DNA of 64,000 nucleotides. It comes from Candidatus Limivivens intestinipullorum. GTDB taxonomy: Bacteria > Bacillota > Clostridia > Lachnospirales > Lachnospiraceae. The DNA lies in NCBI GenBank assembly GCA_018711185.1, contig DVIQ01000004.1, forward strand, positions 21,629-85,628, in the 5' to 3' direction. Under the pieces are notes generated by a model. It did no database searches. It had not been told where the DNA came from and saw only the letters and a list, made by a program, of their open reading frames with translations. The position numbers were made by a program, and so were the translations under genes. Below are positions 23,270 through 29,727 of this stretch, one piece after another (within the stretch, counting starts at the first letter, position 1; each line of letters begins with the position of its first letter).

Positions 23270-24079
23270 ATGGCTGTTAATGAGTATGAAATCAAAAAAC
23301 AAATCTGCGACATAGGAAAAAGAATCTATGACAGAAACATGGTAGCCGCCAACGACGGCAATATTTCCGTAAAGCTGAATGACAATGAATTCCTTTGCAC
23401 TCCCACCGGTGTTTCCAAGGGTTTCATGACTCCGGAGTACATCTGCAAGGTAGACGCAAAAGGAAACCTGATCCAGGCCAATGGAAATTTCCGTCCCTCC
23501 TCCGAGATCAAAATGCATATGCGTGTTTATGAGAAGCGTCCGGATGTAGGAGCCGTGGTACATGCGCATCCGAACTTCGCCACCGCATTTGCCATCGCCG
23601 GCATTCCGCTGACCCAGCCGATTATGCCGGAGGCTGTTATCGCGTTAGGCTGTGTGCCCATCGCGGAGTACGGCACGCCGTCCACCATGGAGATCCCGGA
23701 CAATGTTGAAAAGTATCTGCCCTACTATGACGCGGTTCTGCTGGAGAGCCACGGCGCGCTGACCTGGAGCACGGATCTTCTGGCTGCGTATATGAAGATG
23801 GAGTCTGTAGAGTTCTACGCGGAGCTTCTGTATAAGTCCAGACAGCTGGGCGGTCCCAAGGAGTTCAGCAAGGAGCAGGTTGAGAGACTGTACGAGATCA
23901 GAAGAAAAATGGGCCTTCCCGGCAAGCATCCCGCAAACCTGTGCGCGGAGCTGAACGGACCGGGCAAAGGCTGCCATGCCTGTGACGGCGCATGCAGCTG
24001 CGGCAGCAAAAAATCAGACATGGATGTTGAGGCCATTGTAGCGGAAGTGACGAAAAAGATTTTGGCCCAGATGAAATAG
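23270..24079 (+). CDS. fucA: Class II L-fuculose/L-rhamnulose-1-phosphate aldolase with BMC-targeting C-terminal tail
   Basis: A 269-residue zinc aldolase that splits fuculose- (and probably rhamnulose-) 1-phosphate to DHAP and L-lactaldehyde. Catalytic and zinc residues match E. coli FucA with a constant offset of six: E79 (RPSSEIKMH), H98 and H100 (VVHAHPNF), H161 (LESHGAL). About 50 residues beyond the usual end are added: a cysteine cluster GCHACDGACSCGS, then an amphipathic helix DVEAIVAEVTKKILAQMK of encapsulation-peptide type. First gene of the BMC operon, start behind AAGGAGG. The same gene opens the fucose/rhamnose microcompartment locus of Clostridium phytofermentans. Being the lead enzyme, it marks this BMC as a deoxy-sugar organelle. 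Confidence 0.92.
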   Translation: MAVNEYEIKKQICDIGKRIYDRNMVAANDGNISVKLNDNEFLCTPTGVSKGFMTPEYICKVDAKGNLIQANGNFRPSSEIKMHMRVYEKRPDVGAVVHAHPNFATAFAIAGIPLTQPIMPEAVIALGCVPIAEYGTPSTMEIPDNVEKYLPYYDAVLLESHGALTWSTDLLAAYMKMESVEFYAELLYKSRQLGGPKEFSKEQVERLYEIRRKMGLPGKHPANLCAELNGPGKGCHACDGACSCGSKKSDMDVEAIVAEVTKKILAQMK

Positions 24080-24091
24080 GAGGCCCTGACT

Positions 24092-25516
24092 ATGGCAATA
24101 AATGAACGGGATATTGCGGATATTGTCCGCAGTGTTTTGAAGGGGATGGCAAACGGCGAGACGGCGGCTCCTCAGAGCGGCGCGGCGTCTTCCGGGAAGC
24201 TTATGGGAATCTTTGATACGGCAGATGAAGCCATTGCGGCCGCGAAGGCTGCCCAGAAAGAGATTCAGCCCATGCCCCTGGAGTTTCGTGAAAAGATTAT
24301 TTCCAATATCCGCAAAAAGACATTGGAGAATGCGAAGATGCTGTCTGAAATGGCAGTGGAAGAGACCGGCATGGGAAATGTAGGTCATAAAATCATTAAG
24401 CATCAGCTTGTGGCGGAAAAGACTCCGGGAACCGAGGATCTGACTACCATCGCATGGTCCGGCGACCGGGGACTGACCCTGACGGAGATGGGGCCCTGGG
24501 GTGTGATCGGCGCGGTCTGCCCGTCCACAAACCCCACTTGTACCGTTATCTGCAATTCCATCGGCATGATTGCCGCCGGTAATTCCGTGGTATTTATGCC
24601 CCATCCGTCCGCAAAGAACTGCTCGAATCTGGCCATTGATATGGTAAACCGCGCCAGCGTTGAGGTGGGCGGCCCGGCGAACATCGCTACGGCGGTGAAA
24701 GAGCCCACGATGGATGTCAGCAGCTACATATTTAAGCACAAAGACATCGATCTGCTCTGCGCCACCGGCGGTCCCGGCGTTGTGACGTCTGTGCTTTCTT
24801 CCGGAAAGAGAGCCATGGGAGCGGGAGCCGGAAATCCTCCGGTTCTGGTGGATGAGACGGCGAACATTCCTAAGGCGGCAGAGGATATCATTAACGGCTG
24901 CACCTTCGACAACAATCTCCCCTGCATCGCGGAGAAAGAGGTTGTGGCGGTGGATATGATCGCGGACGAGCTGATCTACCATATGGAGCAGGCCGGTTGC
25001 TATCACGCTTCCCCGGAGGAAGTTCAGAAGCTGACAGAGACTGTTCTGGAAGAGAAAAACGGCAAGAAGATTATCAGCCGCAAATGCGTAGGGAGAAGCG
25101 CGAAGGTTCTTCTTTCCAAGATCGGCGTCACCGTAGGGGACGACATCCGCTGCATCATCTTCGAGGGCGAAAAAACCCATCCGCTGATCTGGACAGAGCT
25201 GATGATGCCGATTCTCGGTATTGTCCGGGTGAAAAATGTGGACGAGGGAATCGCGGTTGCCTGCGAACTTGAGCACGGAAACCGTCATTCTGCACATATG
25301 CATTCGACAAATGTAAACAACCTGACCAAATTCGGTAAAGCCATTGACACCGCGATTTTTGTAAAGAACGCGCCTTCTTACGCGGCTCTTGGATTCGGAG
25401 GGGAAGGCTATCCCACCTTCACGATCTGCAGCCGTACCGGCGAGGGTCTGACCTCGGCAAAGAGCTTTACAAAGGCAAGAAGATGTGTCATGGGCGATGC
25501 GCTTTGCATCAGATAA
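24092..25516 (+). CDS. pduP: CoA-acylating aldehyde dehydrogenase (PduP-like), BMC cargo
   Basis: A 474-residue NAD- and CoA-dependent dehydrogenase that turns propionaldehyde into propionyl-CoA. The nucleophile is C278 in DNNLPCIAEKEVVAV; MGPWGVIGAVCPSTNPT is the N-terminal substrate/NAD region. The first 18 residues (ERDIADIVRSVLKGMA) form an amphipathic helix followed by a Gly/Ala/Ser linker, a typical encapsulation peptide. It follows the aldolase by 12 bp with an AGGAGG site. PduP rather than EutE is inferred from the diol dehydratase context. Confidence 0.9.
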   Translation: MAINERDIADIVRSVLKGMANGETAAPQSGAASSGKLMGIFDTADEAIAAAKAAQKEIQPMPLEFREKIISNIRKKTLENAKMLSEMAVEETGMGNVGHKIIKHQLVAEKTPGTEDLTTIAWSGDRGLTLTEMGPWGVIGAVCPSTNPTCTVICNSIGMIAAGNSVVFMPHPSAKNCSNLAIDMVNRASVEVGGPANIATAVKEPTMDVSSYIFKHKDIDLLCATGGPGVVTSVLSSGKRAMGAGAGNPPVLVDETANIPKAAEDIINGCTFDNNLPCIAEKEVVAVDMIADELIYHMEQAGCYHASPEEVQKLTETVLEEKNGKKIISRKCVGRSAKVLLSKIGVTVGDDIRCIIFEGEKTHPLIWTELMMPILGIVRVKNVDEGIAVACELEHGNRHSAHMHSTNVNNLTKFGKAIDTAIFVKNAPSYAALGFGGEGYPTFTICSRTGEGLTSAKSFTKARRCVMGDALCIR

Positions 25517-25528
25517 GGAGTGATAGAC

Positions 25529-26746
25529 GTGGAAATGAATATAGAAGCAATCGTGAAACAGGTTCTCGCTGAGATGCAGGGAACTGCCGCAAGCGCTCCG
25601 GCTCCGGCCGCGCCCGCGGCTTCTTCCGGAGAGATTCCGAAGACGGCCCATGTGGCGGTTCTGACCTCCCTGGAGCATTTTGAGGTAAAAGAGTACCCGA
25701 TGCCGGAGGTTGGCGACGACGATATCCTGGTAAAGGTAGAAGGCTGCGGCGTCTGCGGAACGGATGCCCATGAGTTCCGCAAGGATCCCTTCGGTTTGAT
25801 TCCGGTAGCCCTTGGACATGAGGGAACCGGAGAGATCGTGAAAATGGGTAAGAACGTGAAAGTGGATACGGCAGGCAAGCCGGTGAAGCTGGGCGATAAG
25901 ATCGTTACCTGCATGATTTTCAAGGATGATCCGGAAATCACGATGTTTGACCTGAATAAGAAAAACGTAGGCGGCGCTGATGTATACGGCCTGCTTCCGG
26001 ATGATGACGTTCATCTGAACGGCTGGTTCTCCGATTACATCCTGATCCGCGGAGGCAGCTTTGGCTCTACGTTCTTCAATGTAAGCGACCTGGATCTGGA
26101 CAGCCGTATTCTCATCGAGCCCTGCGCGGTTCTGGTTCATGCGGTGGAGAGAGCGAAGACCACGGGAATCCTGCGGTTTAACAGCCGGGTTGTTGTACAG
26201 GGCTGCGGCCCCATCGGCCTGATCTGCATCGCGGTTCTGAGAACCATGGGAATCGCCAACATCTGCGCGGTGGACGGCGAGGCGAAGCGTCTGGATTTCG
26301 CAAAGGAAATGGGCGCTACCTGTACGGTAAACTTTAAGGACTATAAGGGAATTGAGTCTCTGGCAGAGGCTGTGAAGACGGCTCTTGGCGGACACGCTGC
26401 GGACTTCGCGTTCCAGTGCACCGGTTCTCCCGCGGCTCATTCCAACATCTATAAATTCATCCGCAACGGCGGCGGACTGTGCGAGCTTGGCTTCTTTATC
26501 AACGGCGGTGACGCTACTATTAACCCGCATTTTGACCTGTGCTCCAAGGAAATCACGCTGGTAGGCTCCTGGGTATATACTCTGAGAGACTACGCGACAA
26601 CCTTTGATTTCCTGAGAAGCGCAAAGAGAATCGGGCTTCCCATGAGCAAGCTGATTACACACAGATTCCCCCTTGAGGAAATCAACGAGGCGCTGAAGAC
26701 AAATCTGGCGATGACCGGTCTGAAGATCGCCATTGTCAACAAATAA
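25529..26746 (+). CDS. Zinc-type medium-chain alcohol dehydrogenase, BMC cargo
   Basis: A 405-residue MDR alcohol dehydrogenase that would reduce propionaldehyde (or lactaldehyde) and recycle NADH inside the shell. The catalytic zinc region GCGVCGTDAHEF has C73 and C76, GHEGTGEI follows, and the NAD loop is VVVQGCGPIGLI. The usual four-cysteine structural-zinc loop is absent. The N-terminus (MNIEAIVKQVLAEMQ plus an Ala/Pro-rich linker) is an encapsulation peptide. GTG 25529 is chosen because AAGGAG lies 8 bp upstream. It takes the place of the iron-type PduQ of enterobacterial pdu loci. Confidence 0.87.
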   Translation: MEMNIEAIVKQVLAEMQGTAASAPAPAAPAASSGEIPKTAHVAVLTSLEHFEVKEYPMPEVGDDDILVKVEGCGVCGTDAHEFRKDPFGLIPVALGHEGTGEIVKMGKNVKVDTAGKPVKLGDKIVTCMIFKDDPEITMFDLNKKNVGGADVYGLLPDDDVHLNGWFSDYILIRGGSFGSTFFNVSDLDLDSRILIEPCAVLVHAVERAKTTGILRFNSRVVVQGCGPIGLICIAVLRTMGIANICAVDGEAKRLDFAKEMGATCTVNFKDYKGIESLAEAVKTALGGHAADFAFQCTGSPAAHSNIYKFIRNGGGLCELGFFINGGDATINPHFDLCSKEITLVGSWVYTLRDYATTFDFLRSAKRIGLPMSKLITHRFPLEEINEALKTNLAMTGLKIAIVNK

Positions 26747-26766
26747 GCAGAAGGGAGTGAAGGGCT

Positions 26767-27072
26767 ATGCGCGAAGCGGCAGGAATCCTTGAGGTATTCG
26801 GATGCGTGGCTGCATTTGTAGCCGCGGACGCGGCGGCCAAGGCCGGAAATGTCCGGATTGAGTCCATCGACAAGAACAAGCCTGCGAATGCGGATTCGCT
26901 GCCTGTCCCACTCATTACCTGCTTGAAAATAAGAGGCAGTGTTGCCGATGTGGAGGCGGCCATGGAGGCCGGCGCGGCAGCGGCTGAGGCCCTGACCGGC
27001 GTGATAACAAAACACATCATCCCGGCCCCCGCCGAAGACACCGAAAAAATGCTCCGAATCAGTGCGATATGA
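26767..27072 (+). CDS. BMC-H hexameric shell protein (variant with SLPVPL pore loop)
   Basis: A 101-residue single BMC-domain protein (AAGILEVFGCVAAFVAADAAAKAG; ends ITKHIIPAPAEDTEKML). The pore loop reads SLPVPL instead of the KIGSG of PduA, so its permeability should differ from the two PduA-like proteins downstream. Such PVPL variants occur in glycyl-radical and fucose-type BMC loci. It is spaced 20 bp from the alcohol dehydrogenase and is the last gene before the interrupted stem-loop and the internal promoter, so it is transcribed with the enzymes. Confidence 0.9.
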   Translation: MREAAGILEVFGCVAAFVAADAAAKAGNVRIESIDKNKPANADSLPVPLITCLKIRGSVADVEAAMEAGAAAAEALTGVITKHIIPAPAEDTEKMLRISAI

Positions 27073-27241
27073 ACACAAGCTGCGAAGCGTAACAGTTCAG
27101 CCCTGCTGAACCGTTACATGCAAAATCCATACAAAATCGCCTGCGGCGATGGGATTTTGCACTCTTGAATCACGTTCTTACGGTCCGCGCAGCATGTGCG
27201 CAGACCTGGGCTGAATTGTTACTGCGAAGCAGCTTGTGTTC
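27071..27241 (+). other. 13-bp stem-loop split by a mobile repeat
   Basis: GAACACAAGCTGC (27071-27083) is the exact reverse complement of GCAGCTTGTGTTC (27229-27241). Removing the 134-bp element and one copy of its target duplication leaves these arms around a GAA loop, directly at the stop codon of the BMC-H gene. No T-run follows, so it was more likely an mRNA-stabilising or processing hairpin than a terminator. Confidence 0.85.
27089..27222 (+). mobile_element. Long (134-bp) palindromic element, copy L3, with perfect 8-bp target duplication
   Basis: Terminal inverted repeats GTAACAGTTCAGCCC (27089-27103) and GGGCTGAATTGTTAC (27208-27222) are flanked by identical TGCGAAGC at 27081-27088 and 27223-27230. 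Internally it holds the 29-bp hairpin (27089-27117), a GCAAAATCC / GGATTTTGC hairpin and a GGTCCGCGC / GCGCAGACC-type hairpin. It has no coding capacity. The intact ends and duplication make it the youngest long copy in the window. Confidence 0.92.
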
Positions 27242-27252
27242 ATGAAACAGAG

Positions 27253-27281
27253 TTGAAAAGCGTATCAGATTCGTGTAAAAT
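27253..27281 (+). promoter_or_regulatory. Internal promoter ahead of the main shell genes
   Basis: TTGAAA (27253-27258) and TAAAAT (27276-27281) with a 17-bp spacer, 53 bp before the PduA-like gene. It would let shell proteins be made independently of the enzymes upstream. Confidence 0.6.
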
Positions 27282-27334
27282 GAAAAGAAAGTGACTATTT
27301 AAAGACAGGCGATTCGCCCCAAGGAGGATATGAA

Positions 27335-27610
27335 ATGACACAGGAAGCATTGGGAATGATTGAAACAAGAGGACTTGTTGCCGCCATTGAGGCGTCCGAC
27401 CAGATGGTAAAGGCTGCGGATGTTACTCTGATCGGCACAGAAAAGATCGGCTCCGGGCTGGTAACGGTTATGGTTCGCGGCGATGTGGGCGCTGTGAAGG
27501 CTGCTACCGAAGTGGGAGCTGCTGCGGCTGGAAAACTTGGCGAGCTGGTTGCGGTTCATGTTATCCCGAGACCGCACAATGACGTGGAGAAGATCCTGCC
27601 TACGATCTGA
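27335..27610 (+). CDS. PduA/PduJ-like BMC-H shell protein, copy 1
   Basis: A 91-residue hexamer-forming shell protein. The pore loop EKIGSGLV is the one found in Salmonella PduA, where the serine-lined pore passes propanediol and keeps aldehyde in. It starts [20 protein letters not shown] and ends [17 protein letters not shown], typical of PduA/J. By eye it differs at 18 of 91 positions from the protein at 28131-28406, so the pair is a local duplication or PduA/PduJ pair. A strong AAGGAGG site and its own promoter suit a major shell component. Confidence 0.95.
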   Translation: MTQEALGMIETRGLVAAIEASDQMVKAADVTLIGTEKIGSGLVTVMVRGDVGAVKAATEVGAAAAGKLGELVAVHVIPRPHNDVEKILPTI

Positions 27611-27615
27611 TGATA

Positions 27616-27720
27616 CCCTCGCGGCAGTCGCCAAATGGACATGCAAGCGTGTCCGCTTGGCTCATTGCTCGCGGGAAGAAAGAAAAGCCGTTTTCGGACA
27701 TTGTATGTCAAAGGAAACGG
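27616..27720 (+). other. Two stem-loops between shell genes
   Basis: A long imperfect palindrome (27616-27674) has CCC / GGG outer arms and a nested GCCAA-GGACA / TGTCC-TTGGC core. A second hairpin follows, CCGTTT / AAACGG enclosing GACAT / ATGTC (about 27688-27720). No T-run. They may tune mRNA decay and so the ratio of shell proteins. Confidence 0.5.
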
Positions 27721-27742
27721 CAGCCAGGAAAAGGAAGCTCAT

Positions 27743-28060
27743 ATGAAAGCAATTGGATTAATTGAACTGCCTAATTGCACGGATGCGATCGAAGCCCTTG
27801 ATATTATGCTGAAAACGGCAGATGTAAGAATGCTTACATGGGAAAAGAAGCTGGGCGGACGCCTGGTAACGATTATTATCCAGGGTGAGGTGTCAGCGGT
27901 GACTGAGGCGGTAGAAGCGGCAAAACACAGAGCCGTGGGTAAGATCGTGGCTTCCGCAGTAATTGCTAATCCCCATGAAGAGACAATGAAGCTTGTTGCG
28001 GTCAGCGCGAAAAAGTATCCGAAGTTGCAGCAGGCGGATAATATTAAGAACTTCGAGTAA
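27743..28060 (+). CDS. BMC-H shell protein with divergent pore and C-terminal tail
   Basis: A 105-residue single BMC-domain protein: [28 protein letters not shown] at the start, [22 protein letters not shown] in the core, and a lysine-rich tail ending [10 protein letters not shown]. The pore segment KKLGGR is basic and unlike PduA. The tail of about 20 residues past the domain could face the lumen. The first residues resemble the PduT-like protein downstream (MKAIGMVEYK). The start ATG 27743 follows AAGGAAGC. Role as a minor shell protein is inferred. Confidence 0.85.
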   Translation: MKAIGLIELPNCTDAIEALDIMLKTADVRMLTWEKKLGGRLVTIIIQGEVSAVTEAVEAAKHRAVGKIVASAVIANPHEETMKLVAVSAKKYPKLQQADNIKNFE

Positions 28061-28061
28061 C

Positions 28062-28104
28062 TCTTCAGCGGGCCTGCGCGTTTGCTGCGCTGGCCGTAAG
28101 AGTG
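28062..28104 (-). repeat. Fragment of the long palindromic repeat
   Basis: CTTCAGCGGGCCTGCG...GCTGCGCTGGCCGTAAGAGTG aligns with TTCAG...GGTCTGCG...GCTGCGCAGACCGTAAGAACGTG of copy L2. It starts one base after the stop codon of the preceding BMC-H gene. Very similar to 61151-61179. Confidence 0.6.
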
Positions 28105-28130
28105 CGTTTATTAAGCAAGGAGGAAGAAAA

Positions 28131-28406
28131 ATGGAATTTCAGGCATTGGGAATGATTGAAACAAGAGGACTGGTAGCTTCAATTGAGGCGGCGGATCAGA
28201 TGCTGAAGTCCGCGAATGTTGTTCTGGTTGGAACGGAGAAAATCGGTTCCGGTCTGGTAAGTGTTATGGTGCGCGGTGACGTTGGCGCCGTTAAGTCCGC
28301 AGTTGAGGCAGGTTCCGCGGCTGCCAGCAAGCTTGGCGAGCTGATTGCCGTTCATGTTATCCCGAGACCGCACAATGATGTGGAGAAGATTCTGCCGCAG
28401 ATCTGA
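28131..28406 (+). CDS. PduA/PduJ-like BMC-H shell protein, copy 2
   Basis: A 91-residue paralogue of the 27335-27610 product with the same KIGSGLV pore loop and identical [15 protein letters not shown] end. Differences are mostly conservative (A/S, V/I). The start [13 protein letters not shown] follows AAGGAGGAAG. Two nearly identical pore proteins parallel the PduA/PduJ pair of Salmonella, where both build most of the facets. A strong hairpin and a degenerate 29-bp-type repeat follow before pduL. Confidence 0.95.
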   Translation: MEFQALGMIETRGLVASIEAADQMLKSANVVLVGTEKIGSGLVSVMVRGDVGAVKSAVEAGSAAASKLGELIAVHVIPRPHNDVEKILPQI

Positions 28407-28454
28407 GACAGGGCAGGAGAGGTTCATATCGGAAGCGCTGCGCTGTGTGAGCGG

Positions 28455-28481
28455 CAGACGTTCAACTGACTGAACCGTAGA
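28455..28481 (+). repeat. Degenerate 27-bp member of the palindromic family, copy M5
   Basis: CAGACGTTCAAC and CTGAACCGTAGA around a TGA centre. The flanks GTGAGCGG (28447-28454) and GTGAGCAG (28482-28489) match in seven of eight positions, as expected of an old target duplication. Two bases shorter than the other copies. Confidence 0.5.
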
Positions 28482-28491
28482 GTGAGCAGTG

Positions 28492-28534
28492 TTCTGCCGC
28501 CGGAGCTTTGCTTTGCCCCCGGCGGCAGAATTTC
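28492..28534 (+). terminator. Strong stem-loop between shell gene and pduL
   Basis: TTCTGCCGCCGG (28492-28503) pairs perfectly with CCGGCGGCAGAA (28519-28530), followed by TTTC. With only three T it may be a weak or partial terminator that lowers pduL-pduT expression relative to the shell genes. Confidence 0.65.
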
Positions 28535-28635
28535 ATACTCCCGTCCAGTGATGCCTCAAAGGCGGAACGGATGCTGTATAGAAGATGGTCAGCGGTGAGA
28601 CGCGGACCGTAATAGCGCAGTATTGGAGGGAAAAC

Positions 28636-29280
28636 ATGCAGCAAGAACAATTAGTAAATGAAATCGCCAGACTGGTGGCGGAACAGTTAAAGGGGATGGA
28701 TCTTTATAATCCGAATGATCGGATTCCCATTGGCGTATCCGCAAGGCACGTTCATTTGACCCGGGAAGATGTGGAGATCCTTTTCGGAAAAGGCTATCAG
28801 CTCCATAAAAAGAAGGAGCTGATGGGCGGACAGTATGCCGCCCAGGAATGTGTAACCCTGATCGGGACAAAGCTTCGCGCCATTGAAAACGTGCGTGTGC
28901 TTGGTCCGGAAAGAAGCCGTTCCCAGGTGGAAATTTCCAAGACGGACGCGATTAAGCTTGGCGTGAACGCGCCGGTGCGCCTGTCCGGTGATCTGGACGG
29001 TTCGGCGCCGATTGCTCTGGCAGGCCCCCAGGGTGTGGTTTATCTGAAAGAGGGATGCATTATCGCGAAGCGCCACATTCATATGTCCCCGGCAGACGCG
29101 AAGCGTTTCGGCGTAGAGGACAAGCAGGTGGTGAAGGTTCGGTTTGAGAGCGGAAGAGGAGGTACTTTCGAGGATGTGCCCATCCGCGTGGACGACAGCT
29201 TTTCCCTGGAAATGCATATTGATACCGACGAGGCCAACGGACTGGGAATCACAAAAGATATGGGAATCCTGATTAAATAA
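28636..29280 (+). CDS. pduL: Phosphotransacylase PduL, BMC cargo
   Basis: A 214-residue PduL-type phosphate propanoyltransferase, which converts propionyl-CoA to propionyl-phosphate and recycles CoA in the compartment. Zinc ligands are H38 and H40 (SARHVHLT) and H147 and H149 (KRHIHMSP), one pair in each of the two barrels. The N-terminal helix (MQQEQLVNEIARLVAEQLKG) before the catalytic core is an encapsulation peptide as in known PduL. GGAGGG 28625-28630 precedes the start. No propionate kinase (PduW) is in the window. Confidence 0.95.
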   Translation: MQQEQLVNEIARLVAEQLKGMDLYNPNDRIPIGVSARHVHLTREDVEILFGKGYQLHKKKELMGGQYAAQECVTLIGTKLRAIENVRVLGPERSRSQVEISKTDAIKLGVNAPVRLSGDLDGSAPIALAGPQGVVYLKEGCIIAKRHIHMSPADAKRFGVEDKQVVKVRFESGRGGTFEDVPIRVDDSFSLEMHIDTDEANGLGITKDMGILIK

Positions 29281-29298
29281 GTTAGGAATGAGGAAGAC

Positions 29299-29577
29299 AT
29301 GATTATTGGAAAAGTTGTGGGAACCGTGATATGTACCCGGAAGAATCCCGACCTCATAGGAAATAAGTTTATGATTGTGGACCCCATGGAGAAGATGTCG
29401 GCCCACGGCGCGGACCGGATTGTGGCGGTAGATGACGTGGGAGCGGGAATCGGGGACATTGTGCTGGTGACAACGGGAAGCTCTGCGAGACTTGGAATCA
29501 CGGATCCCAATTCTCCGGTGGATGCCTGTATCGTCGGCATTGTGGATGATCCGCAGAAAATAGTCATCGTTGAGTAA
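29299..29577 (+). CDS. pduN: BMC-P pentameric vertex protein (EutN/CcmL/PduN family)
   Basis: A 92-residue pentamer-forming protein that closes BMC vertices. It begins MIIGKVVGTVICTRKNPDLIG and has ADRIVAVDDVGAGIGDIVLVTTGSSAR and PVDACIVGIVD, all typical of the family. The stop codon TAA lies inside the 29-bp mobile repeat M2; without that insertion the frame would read two codons differently and end one residue later (GAA AAT TAG). The start is behind GAGGAAG. Confidence 0.95.
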   Translation: MIIGKVVGTVICTRKNPDLIGNKFMIVDPMEKMSAHGADRIVAVDDVGAGIGDIVLVTTGSSARLGITDPNSPVDACIVGIVDDPQKIVIVE

Positions 29578-29602
29578 CAGTTCAGCAGGGCTGAACTGCT
29601 GC
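29574..29602 (+). mobile_element. 29-bp palindromic mini-element, copy M2, with perfect 8-bp target duplication
   Basis: Arms GTAACAGTTCAGC (29574-29586) and GCTGAACTGCTGC (29590-29602) around AGG. The flanks are ATCGTTGA at 29566-29573 and ATCGTTGA at 29603-29610, identical. The element overlaps the end of the vertex-protein gene and supplies its TAA stop (29575-29577). Confidence 0.88.
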
Positions 29603-29645
29603 ATCGTTGAAAATTAGTCAGTGGCTGCGAGGCAGAAGGATTTGC

Positions 29646-29674
29646 GCAACGGTTCAGCAAGGCTGAATTGTTCC
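29646..29674 (+). mobile_element. 29-bp palindromic mini-element, copy M3, with perfect 8-bp target duplication
   Basis: Arms GCAACGGTTCAGC (29646-29658) and GCTGAATTGTTCC (29662-29674) around AAG. The flanks are GGATTTGC at 29638-29645 and GGATTTGC at 29675-29682, identical. It lies 43 bp after copy M2. Removing both insertions with one duplication each shortens the intergenic gap from 150 to 76 bp. Confidence 0.88.
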
Positions 29675-29727
29675 GGATTTGCCGGACAGCTATGTCAGTT
29701 ACATAGATATAGGTTGGAGTAGTGAAC

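Noticed and set aside
24014..26662. Very long antisense open frame (over 880 codons) opposite the aldolase and dehydrogenase genes
   Set aside because: It lies entirely antisense to three clear enzyme genes, has no ribosome site and a low-information composition rich in His, Arg, Leu and Gly; it is a by-product of GC-rich third positions.
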